Source: Sipunculus nudus
Taxonomy: Eukaryota > Annelida > Sipuncula > Golfingiida > Sipunculidae
Reading direction: 5' to 3'
DNA length: 64,000 nucleotides
Assembly: GCA_026874595.1 (NCBI GenBank)
Contig: CM049317.1
Location: forward strand, 59,292,118 to 59,356,117
This document shows, one piece after another, positions 35,079 through 44,945 of the stretch; position 1 is the stretch's first letter; each line of letters begins with the position of its first letter. Position numbers and translations under genes: made by a program. The notes beneath the pieces were generated by a model. It was not told the DNA's origin. It saw only the letters and a program-made list of their open reading frames with translations, and ran no database searches.

Positions 35079-35199
35079 AGAGACTAATCGCGCACACTTT
35101 CCTTACGTCATCCGCTACACAGATCCTTATTATGCCGTGTGGGCCGACCAGCAATTGCATACGGCGCCCCCTGTCGACTCTGTTGGATATAGAAGTTAA
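35079..35199 (+). CDS. Alternative terminal exon 1 of the small membrane protein
   Basis: The acceptor CTTTTCAG completes the phase-2 codon from 33535 as Lys and opens 39 codons before TAA at 35197-35199. The tail reads ETNRAHFPYVIRYTDP, then YYAVWADQQLH, then VDSVGYRS. It resembles the tail from 36661 in length and in an F-x-Y-[IV]-[IV]-x3-[DE]-P pattern. The codon use is GC-rich compared with its surroundings. Confidence 0.52.
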
Positions 35200-36086
35200 T
35201 TCTTCTCCTGGTATGTACAGGGCGGCACTGGTACATAGCGCCCTCGCCCAAGTTTACTCACTCAAGCTTTCGTTGTTCCACGCATGCATGTTTGGTTTTA
35301 TTGTTTTACACGTTTCTTTCTCTTAGTGTTGTGAAGGGTCGGACATTTTGGACTTAAGCACCTAAAAGATATATTTTAATTTTTTCTACCCAACTCGCAC
35401 TCGAGTACATGCGTTGATATGAAAATCGGGTGAAGATAAAATATGTTATGTCTATGGACGGCTTATCACAACATTATAATTATTTGAGATGTAATTAATG
35501 ATAACGTAGAAAAACAAAAGAAAAATGGATCTCTCTTAATTGACCAGAAACAGTGGCAAAACAAGCCAGGATAATGATCTTTGACTGGATTACTCATTTT
35601 GAGTCACTCAGAATTGAGTACCCAAGTAATTATTTCAACACTAGTGTCTTTTTACTTTAATAGATGTTAGTAGCCAGTATTATAAGTCTACAAAAAAAAA
35701 ATATAAAGGAAAACCAATACGGAATACGACCTATGATTTAATAAGAGCAGATGACGCACAGCACATCTAGCTTAATACAAATGATATAGGAACATAAAAT
35801 GTATTTTCTAAGCATATCCTTCATTTGTTAGGGACTATATATATGGGACATTAAAGCATAATGACCGTATAATTAAATCTAAGCACCAAAGATGAGCTGA
35901 AAATGCAAGACCAAGCTAAACGATTAAAATATAGGAGTTGCACATATCGTAGGCTTTGCGCTGATCAAAAAATTAATTCAACAACTGTTTGTGAACTCTC
36001 ATCGTTCTCTCTGCCTGAACACTTACTGTTTTGATTCCTTCTAAATTTCAGTTTTGTTATATTTCATTTTACTCGTCTTACAAATA

Positions 36087-36264
36087 CAGTGAAACTTGTG
36101 TTTTGAGACCACCCATGGCACTGGCCAAAATGGGTCTAAATTCTCACGCGGCCTAATGAGACAGGTCAGTTTAAATCAGTGTATTTGCTTTTGGTTCGCT
36201 CAAAGGCGGTCTGAAGAGACAGGTAGTTCTATTTGACAGGTGGTCTTTCAGACATATTCCACTG
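36087..36264. mobile_element. Mariner/pogo-like MITE with TA target site
   Basis: Left end CAGTGAAACTTGTGTTTTGA and right end complementary in outline (CAGTGGAATATGTCTGAAAG when inverted), both leading into 'gaccacc'. TA dinucleotides flank both ends (36085-36086, 36265-36266). It is 178 bp with no coding capacity and lies in the intron between the two alternative tails. Confidence 0.72.
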
Positions 36265-36660
36265 TATATGCATGATAAGCAGATGGCATAGATAAATAAT
36301 TTTCAAATGTTTTTTTATGCTTAAACCAGTTATAATTATAATACCAGCTGAACAGATTTCTCAACGAGGTTATCAATAGTTAAACACGTTGTATGTTTTC
36401 TCAGTCACATGAAATATAAACATTATAGAGCTCCTAGCGAAAACATGTAAGACGGTGCTGATATATTAAATTTGAAATCTCGCTAGTGATTAATTGAAAA
36501 ATGATTTAACATTCTAAGAAGGTTAATAACTGGCATAAGAGGTCATTGATCGAATATTTCATTGCCTACCATCACAACGTTTGCTCTGATGGTCTTCGAT
36601 ATATTAAAACAGTTACCATTTTCATATATAATGTATAAAATTTTAAGTTTGATATTTCAG

Positions 36661-36778
36661 GAAGAAACGGAAACGCTTCACGTATATTGTGCAGCTGATC
36701 GAGCCCAACGAAACAAACATGGCGCTGTACGCCAGGCAGTGCAGAGAGTTTGACGCCTCACCCGTGCTATGGTACTGA
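36661..36778 (+). CDS. Alternative terminal exon 2 of the small membrane protein
   Basis: The acceptor ATATTTCAG completes Lys from the phase-2 donor at 33535 and reads KKRKRFTYIVQLIEP, then NETNMALYARQCREF, then SPVLWY and TGA at 36776-36778. The strongly basic start suits the inner face of the membrane. With 32535 and 33454 it makes an intact 103-residue frame. Confidence 0.58.
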
Positions 36779-37060
36779 CTGAATACTGATAAGCAACATA
36801 CTCCCGAGATCATTATTATACATTGAGAAACCACAGTCATGTGATACTTACTGAATATTAAGATTATGACAGCCTGTGGTACGGACTTAATATTTTGAAG
36901 CCACGTGTCCTGTTGTACTGGTGGTACTAATGTTTGGAAGCAATGCAATTGTGTGGCCACAGCCGGCTATTGAGAAACAACGCAGCACTCGGATACTGAT
37001 TGAATATTGAGAAACAACGCAGTTCTGTTGCACTGACTGAACATTAAGAAACCACACCGC
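36770..37060 (+). repeat. Minisatellite in the 3' UTR overlapping the stop codon
   Basis: Variants of 'actgactgaatattgagaaac.ac' recur five or six times, spaced about 45-65 bases. The first variant starts inside the last Tyr codon and contains the TGA stop. Confidence 0.65.
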
Positions 37061-37836
37061 CGAAAGTCTGTCTTCATTTCGTGAGGTGCTTACACGTGAT
37101 GTGCTTGATTTGCCCTGTTCTACAACTAGCTACAAAGAATACGCTGCGCAAGGGGTACCAAAACGGTATTAATTTCAAATGTGTACGTGCATGAACATAC
37201 TAACTGCAAACTCCTTACAAATAAGTTCAAGCCATCGACTATAAAACAAACCAGATGATAGTTAATTAAGAAAGGCTAATTGACCCCTCTGGAAATAAGT
37301 CTTAAGAACAGGGAATGATTCACATGGTGTAAAATCAGCTTATTCGCACTGACATCATACACTGTGTATATTTCATGTATAATAGACATGCCGGAAGAAT
37401 TTGGAGATCATCCCTTTTTTATTTTATTTTCTGTGCGACTTGGCCGAAAGTCTGCCCTTTTGAGCTTAGCTGGCGGAAAGTCATCGTACGGCCCTTGTGA
37501 GAACGTAAGACCCCGGAGTCTCTTTGTTTAGAATGACAGACTACAGCTATCAGTCTGACGCGTTACAGGCAGGGCACGAGACCAAATCATTAGACTTTGA
37601 ATGCTCATTGTGTACATACAGACATTTTCTTGGTAAATTCTCCTTTTAAACCACAGGTTGGGTCACTTTAGTCTATGTGATGTGCCATTGTCCTTGGCAA
37701 TGAGTCAATTTCAGCTGAGCGTCTTGGGCCCATTGGCCACATGTTAAAAGGGTGGTACATGCGAAGTCTTAAACAATTAGTCCTTAGCTTCGAAGCACGT
37801 GACAATCAAGTATGAAGGGATATCTGAGGTGTTGAG

Positions 37837-37842
37837 AATAAA
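37837..37842 (+). terminator. Possible polyadenylation signal (AATAAA)
   Basis: First exact AATAAA seen downstream of the stop at 36778, about 1.06 kb away. Assignment is by position only. Confidence 0.25.
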
Positions 37843-38883
37843 AATATCTGCAACCAGAACAGAAAACATTCTGAGAGAAAAGATGTACAAATTACGGCCT
37901 TCGTCAAACGGTTCGAAACTACACATCTTGCATTCTGGAGCGGCATGATAGACGATAGTGTGTTATTCCCTTTTCAGAATACAACTGCAGATTTCTTTGT
38001 AAACTTTTTTTTTATTTGTTGTTTGACGAGACTTGTGGAATTATGAAGGGAATTTTTTTATGGACTTAACTCATAAATGGTGCACTTAATCTTATCAGTA
38101 TTCGAACAAATCCTGATTTCTTAATACCAGCTTTATAAGTGGAACTGCTTTCAATTATGAGCACAAACGTTAAAAAAATTCTATATTCTAACAGAGCAAA
38201 CAAATTGAGAGTGCTCAGCCGAAAATAATTTTGTTAACTTTTGGCAATTTTGGCATCAATATTGAATCAAGTAATGCGACAATAAAGGGGACTTTACAGT
38301 TTATATGTATACACAGGTATCTATACTGTGTCTATATGGATCATTGGCAAAGAGTGCCTGGTATATTTTAACAGTTGCGTTGCTGTTAAAAACTGTTCTT
38401 TGAGAGACATTGTGAATTTGTACAATTTTATCACTAAGATTTATCCCTTTTCAAATAAATTCTTGTCTATAATGTGGCGTTTTTCTTTAATATGCCTTGT
38501 ATACATAGTCACTGGAAGCAATACTAGGATTTTTAATATGTATTTTGTGGGGTCTTAATTTAAAGACTTTGGAAATATTTAAATGAAAAACGGGTTTATC
38601 GACGGATACTACCTATACGAGCATTTGCTGTAAGATCTTTTAGTCCCTGACATATCACATTAATGCTCGATAAGGCCTCACATTTACTAAATCAATAAGA
38701 GAACGATTTCCACTTGATGTATTCTCTCATTGTAAGAGAGAGGAAAGAATAAAAAGTAAAAACAGGAGTTGCCTATTTTATATATGTAAAAGAACGTCTA
38801 TTTGGTCTCAATATTGATTTTTTAATCCGTACATATAATTTGAAGCATGAGTTTTTAGTACGATAGGGGCCATTGATAACTAA

Positions 38884-39180
38884 CCCTTGACTAAACCGGC
38901 TTTCTGTGGCTCTGGTGTAGAGTGCAGGGATCAACGCCAGGAGGTCATGAGTTCCAATCTGAACCGAGGCGGTGAGATTTTTCACGGTGGGCCCCCGGCC
39001 AGGCTCAGCAGACCTAATGGTAAGGCCGTACCCAAACGGCCGTGTTTCGGGAGTTCCTCCGTTGTATGACCGAGCAATAGGAACGTTTACGCACCGAGGG
39101 TCCGTAGGTGCAGTAGTCACCGGGCCTGGTTAACACCGGAATGAATGTACATATACTTAAGTTAGCATTTTAAAAAATGC
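38884..39180 (+). repeat. tRNA-derived SINE-like unit
   Basis: A B-box-like 'gagttccaatct' follows an A-box-like 'tggctctggtgtagagtg'. The body is GC-rich and ends in an A-rich tail near 39150-39210. No functional tRNA fold is evident. Confidence 0.45.
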
Positions 39181-39469
39181 TCCTTTAACTTCGATAAAAA
39201 TGTTTTAAAAAAAATAACCCTTGACTACATGGGTACAACTCATTCTTTAGAAAGGGCTGTGGGTTAGGCTCTTACTGCTAATGTCGTCCCTGGTCTGAAA
39301 GATCAGCAGATCTGAAGAACAGCCAACAAGGGATTTAGCCTCCAATGACACAGATTCTTACAATCATTCATCTTGGTCTGCTGTCAGAGTGAATGCTAAT
39401 GGATTCTTGATAAACGAGAACCATATTTTCACTTTTATTGTATTTTTTGTTGTTTGAAGTCTTTTGAAG

Positions 39470-39524
39470 CCCTTTGATGTCCTACAATTCCCATTACGAC
39501 TACAGCGACAGCATATTCTACTCC
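39470..39524 (+). CDS. Possible Tyr-rich small exon
   Basis: A T-rich tract precedes AG at 39468-39469, and GTGAGT follows 39524. Entered in phase 2 it reads PLMSYNSHYDYSDSIFYS and ends in phase 0. Phase 2 would fit the donor at 33535, so it could be another tail exon of the small membrane protein. There is no partner exon downstream that I can identify. Confidence 0.25.
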
Positions 39525-40253
39525 GTGAGTTATCAATTCTCTTGTATTGTCAAGTGGTCTTGATTGATTCATCCATTTTCCGTTGCCCCTTCTAGTGTGG
39601 ATCATGCGCACTGATAGTAATCATATTATATGCCCGTTTATTAGCATAAGTTGTTAAGCGTTTTATGCCATAGTTCCTACAGTTTTCAGGCATTTTTTTT
39701 TTTACGATAGCTGCCTAGCAGAATTGGGAAATAATTTGTCTTCCATTTAGCTGACAGTTCTCTTTTTACAGGAAAGATAACACGTCTAGCCTCTTACATG
39801 CTGCGTATATTCAACGCCGCCAAACGAATATTAAAATTATTGAATTGCATATGACGTCATCGTCCTCCAATCAGACATCGTGACCATCACCACATAAAAC
39901 GTGTTTACATCGACACCTGTCGCTATGTTAATCAAAAGGTATCTTTCACTGCATGAACAACAGTCGTTATTTGAACCAGACACAGCTCTGCTCAAATTAA
40001 CGCTTCTACCCATGTTTATGGTGTAATCTATCGTGTCGGACATTACATCAGCTCTGCGACCTTTGGTCCCCTGTTCGTTCTTAGTACAACATTCTTCAAC
40101 AACAATACATCTGTGACGATCACACTTGCTGGGCTACAAGGAGAGATTGAAAAATTACTGCCAAGCTGTACAAGAATTCGAACATAAGCAAAAGCGAATA
40201 TAACAAATAATATATCAGCGTCCTGATCTAGCAACTTAAAGATGATTTTAATA

Positions 40254-40309
<56 letters not shown>
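40254..40309. repeat. (TA)n microsatellite
   Basis: About 27 TA units with one 'tg' interruption at the left. Confidence 0.95.
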
Positions 40310-40310
<1 letters not shown>

Positions 40311-41569
40311 TATTAAAATATGCAAGTATACGCTCCCGGGGCAGCGGAAATGTTGGTAGCAACTAGGTAGTAGGCCTATAGGTAAAGCGCTGTGTAAAGA
40401 GCGTAATGCAAGTAATGCAAATACATATATGACTGTAATTTGACATTAATATACGAGTCATGTATGTTCGAGTATAACTATGTATGGCACTCTGTAGTCG
40501 CAGCAAAACGTTCCTGCACGTTGCTCTCCTTTATCCGGATCCAAACCAAAACCTAACAGGTTTTTCTAGACACCATGTCCAACCGCTCAAATGAGTTGCG
40601 TGGGAATAAGTTCCATAGTGTTTGAGTGAATACGCTTATAGTCCGAACAACAAACAAACAAACTCGGATAAAAACATAACCTCCTCAGAGGATGTAACAG
40701 GGCGCTTCACCCAGCCTCGATGTATCAGAACCTTAGAAACAATTTATTACGACCTGGTTAAGGTATGATCTACTGTTTAATTTAACCTACTTTGACATTT
40801 GAATGACCACCAAAATATATTCGTTCATTGTTTCGCAATCAGTTCCATTAAAATCCGATAGATGTCGGCACAAGTCACTCGCAGGATACACTGGCGTAGT
40901 TTAGTAGATGGTACTGCTAAACGCCCCCAGGGAAATTCCCCAGTTATGAAATGGCAATCCCACTCCCAAGCACCTATCCCCCTTTAGAACACACTTTTGC
41001 GACACGACATCGTTTGCGACACGTGAAGAACACAACACCAACAGGCCATTCCACAGCGTTACCACGGAGGAGTTGGGTGACAACGATTTCGTGCCTTTGT
41101 GTTCAATTTTTATCCCACTATTTTCTTCAATTATTTTTTTATAAATCACCTCCATTTACAAACACAACATACTTAAACTTAGACAACACACTACAAGTTA
41201 ACATTCATGAAGATTCTAGGAGACAACTGACGCATACCATATCCTATTTTCTCACCCTTAGGTGAATAATTGACAGATAATTTTTGAGAAAAAAAAAATA
41301 ATCCCGAAAACGCTATATTAAATATAATGTGTTTTTTTCCCGAAAAGGTGCTTGGAAAAGGCACATTTTATCTGACTTCTATAAAGGTAAAGATCGAGAA
41401 CGTAACCACCACCATCCCTCATTAAAGAGACATATATTTTAGGTTTATCGCCCCCCTGTAGCTATGTTCTTATGGCAAACAAAAGGTTGAGGCCCTTAGA
41501 AAAAAAAAGAAAAAAAACTGAGAATTCTTATCAAAGGGAGACAAATATGAGTTTGTTGCTTTGGTCATT

Positions 41570-42720
41570 TTTAAGGGCATGAAAAAAAATTTGAGGTGAT
41601 TTGATGACCTTGACCTTGGCCACATTAAGAACGAAAGCAAGATACGTTGGGTTATTATAGCCCGTGCTTTAAAGAAGGACTGCTGGGTAATTGTTACTTG
41701 AACAGTGCAGACAAACAGGCAGACAAACAAAAAGGTTCAATGTTTTCTCATTTAATGATATTTGCCCCAAAAATGCGTAGCCATGGTAACTTCGTAACAA
41801 GAATGAGGCAAATTATCCTGGGAAAATATCCATGCAGAGACGAATAAAATGAGGGACAGGTGGTTAAGACATTCATTACAAAGAAATGAGGAAAATATGA
41901 TTTTGAGCTATTTATGTGACCTTGACTTTTGACCTAGTTTAACCAAAATCAAGTCATGTTGAGAGAAAGCCTATAGCGCATGTTTAAGACTCAGAAGACC
42001 TGCTAACAAATTATGGTTTAGAGTGTGTGAACTGCTGGCAGACGGACATTATACAAACTTGACTTGGCTCAATATTTTCGCATACCATGATTTTTACTTC
42101 AAATGGGTCACCAATGGTAACCAGAAAATGAGGAAGTCATTCCTCAGAAAAATGGTCATTGAAAGTTGGAAATGAGGCATAGTTTATATTGTGTTACGAA
42201 GACAAATTGCACAGAGGAAAATTTTGGGCCTATCCGGGATTCGGACCGGCGTTCCAACCGCTTCGCTAGAAAAGCAAGCTTCCCTAGCGAGACGGTTCGG
42301 TCCGCGTTTATGTTACCACGTAACAATGGTTATGATCATTTTTACAAAGATATGGAGAAAAAGTTTTTTTTTAGGTTTTTGGTGACCTTGATCTCTGAAC
42401 GTAAACGTCTTCAAGTGACAATGGCCATTTTACAACGGTATTAATTTCAAAGCGATTGTTGCAAAATTGTGTAAATGTCAGACAAAACAGCAAACGAGTA
42501 GACAAAATTTACAACAAAAAAAGGAAACCAAGATCAAAGGTCGCACAAGGTCAACAAAAGGTGACCACACTAAGATATGGGGAATGGAAAGACACATTTA
42601 ATTAGGTATAGTTTATGTTAATACGACCATTTTATAACACGTAATAAGGAATAACATTTTGAGATTTTTATGACCATGACCTTGGATCGATATTAACCCA
42701 AAACAAATGGCTCCAAATAA
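41570..42720. repeat. Degenerate tandem array with TGACCTTGACCTT motif
   Basis: The motif or a variant recurs near 41605, 41917, 42382 and 42671, each after a 'gaggaaa.at.tttgag' like stretch and followed by 'aacgaaa/accaaaa' and 'tagcgc.tg' like text. Units are about 300 bp and strongly diverged. A SINE-like remnant interrupts at about 42230-42315. Confidence 0.6.
42230..42315 (-). repeat. tRNA-like SINE remnant
   Basis: Resembles 10135-10240 in 'gattcgga..cggcgttcc', 'aaaagcaagc' and 'cggtccgc.ttta'. Lies inside the degenerate array. Confidence 0.4.
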
Positions 42721-43427
42721 AAATGGGTATATAACAACTCTATACGTTTTAAACTGATTGCTGCAAGACTGTGGCCTGTAGAGTACAGACATACAGACAC
42801 ACCTAGTGACAAACAGACATACGGAAGTGATCAACATGCTGGCCGAAACTGAAGATATTTGGCAAGCAATGAATACAGTCATTCCGCTGGGCCGGACTTG
42901 ACGCGACATCCCTGCTTGGTTCCAGGTAGCGGCCACTGCGTGTCGCCAGGTAGCGGCGTCGTTGTGTCACAACTGTTGCTATCCTTTGTTTCAACAATAC
43001 TGCTTTGTGTTATTGATCTTGAAAGACTATTGTGAGGGCAAAGAGGAACTAGAACCGCTTTGTTCTTCGTGTGCATGCAAGCAAACGTTTATTTCCTTGA
43101 CGAAGAATCGGGTGAGATATATTTTGTTTCATTACTTTGAACCTCATTTCTAAGAATACATGAACATAGGATCAATTTCAGTTTAACGCATTTGCAAAAT
43201 GATCAGCTTTCAACGTAAATATGTTCTGATAAAAAAGTTTCCTTTTATGTACTGTATACTGTAAAACTTCCTGTTATGTCATTTTTGAAAATGTTGCGCG
43301 TAAATTGATGAATACCTAATTACATATTACACACACATACATGCACACAAGCGATAATGTAATTTTAATTTAAGCATTGGAAAGATGGAAATTTCCTGTC
43401 ACTTAATTTGCGATATTTCTTTGATAT

Positions 43428-43429
<2 letters not shown>

Positions 43430-43478
<49 letters not shown>
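43430..43478. repeat. (TA)n tract upstream of the Cys-rich gene
   Basis: About 24 TA units followed by a short TG run, ending roughly 35 bases before the start codon at 43519. Confidence 0.95.
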
Positions 43479-43487
<9 letters not shown>

Positions 43488-43518
43488 TAAGTGTGAACAT
43501 ATATATTGTAGGTAAAAG

Positions 43519-43582
43519 ATGAACAAAGGATGGTCATGCTTCTTGGTCTTCTTAGTGTTCTCAGCATCTGGGTCTGTCACAG
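43519..43582 (+). CDS. Exon: signal peptide of the Cys-rich protein
   Basis: ATG at 43519 (context aaaagATGaac) starts 21 codons of signal peptide and one base, with donor CACAG|GTATTA. TTGTAG six bases upstream could also be an acceptor, so a 5' UTR exon may exist. The hydrophobic core CFLVFLVFSASG and small residues near the exon end suit cleavage at about residue 20-22. Confidence 0.8.
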
Positions 43583-44890
43583 GTATTAATAATGACATCC
43601 TGCCCTCCTGGGGGTGTATCCGGTCAATAATAATATCATTGTTATATTGTTAAACGAAGATATTCTTATTTTGTATCTCTGTCTCTTTTATATGCATTTA
43701 TGCACATGCAGGCAAAAATACCACTTAACATTCATTCCCACCCCCAACCCAACCCCTTCAGCTGTCCATATAGCCGTGACAACCCGACTCAGTAGGACAA
43801 TGATAAATGGGCAGGTAAGCCTACTTGATTCGAGATATAAGCAATATCGAGGAATGCATCGCAGTGGTCTTCCATCATGTTGCATTCATTTATTGGTTAA
43901 CAGCCCATTATTATAACATAATGCTTCGAAAGATGAATTAACAAAAGAGAATACATGTGAACTCACAACCAAAACTGAACTACGTCTCTATCGTTACGCG
44001 TCATTTCCTGTACATGTATCACCAACCAGTTGGCTGCGTCCATTTACCCGTGCGAGCCAAGTGTGTATTCGTGCGGTCAGAAATTCAACAAACATGCGCA
44101 GGGATTTACCAATGTGCTGAGTTCAAACGGGATTTTTTCGGTTCATTTTTGGTGTTGTTAGAAAGTACACCAAAGATTTGCCCGGTTTATGTCAAATCAC
44201 CGTGCACCTGTAGGCCATGGGGCGTTGTCAGATATGACGAAAATATTTGGATCTTCATAGAGCCTTGAAGTGCTTTCCACGCTGAAGAATGAAACAGCAG
44301 TCTGACAGCCGGTATGCTGGTAGTTGACTTAGTAATGTCAGAGGGCCAAAATTGCACTATTGTCCATGTAATCTTCGTTTGCTCCAATAATAACCCAAAA
44401 TTATATATTTTCCGAACATAAATCGATATAGAAACCCAATTAAACCCAAGTGTATAAGGTTTTGTTCTCACATAAATGTACCCGAATCAGCGGACGTAAT
44501 ATTCTACCTGATCATGTGACCTTTAAGCAGCATGCAATAAGGGATGTTCGGACTGTGACGGTCGTCTGGTCTGCTACAGATGTTACACTGGCTACTACCT
44601 GGAGTTCGGACAATGTCATGGTGAGGATATAAAGGAAAATCACGTGCACAGGCACTCGTTCCCAGCACTAAGATGGCTTAGAAACTGTCAACACAGTCAG
44701 TATTGGCAATATACCAGTAATATTACTGGTATATCGCCCATACTAACTGTGATGACAGTTTCTAAGCCATTTTCAGTGCCGGAAACGAGTGCCTGTGATC
44801 ACATGGTACCTAAATGCAATGAAAACGTCGTTATGTTGTCCGTCTGTCTGTGTCTCTCTGTGTCTCTTTATTTCCAGCCCCCCCCCCCCC

Positions 44891-44945
<55 letters not shown>

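Larger units (their letters stand above)
37061..43429. other. Intergenic region with repeats
   Basis: Holds a SINE-like unit (38884-39150), a possible small exon (39470-39524), a (TA)n tract (40254-40309) and a degenerate array of 'tgaccttgacctt' repeats (about 41570-42720). The rest is AT-rich with no coding signal I can support. Confidence 0.6.

Noticed and set aside
43762-43814. Extra exon in the Cys-rich gene (acceptor CCTTCAG, donor CAG|GTAAGC)
   Set aside because: The splice sites look good and the frame is open, but it turns phase 1 into phase 0 and would put the first Cys-rich exon out of frame. At most an alternative or non-productive exon.
44187-44471. Frames in intron 1 of the Cys-rich gene with scattered Cys
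   Set aside because: No Cys periodicity of the furin-like type and no matching splice phases.
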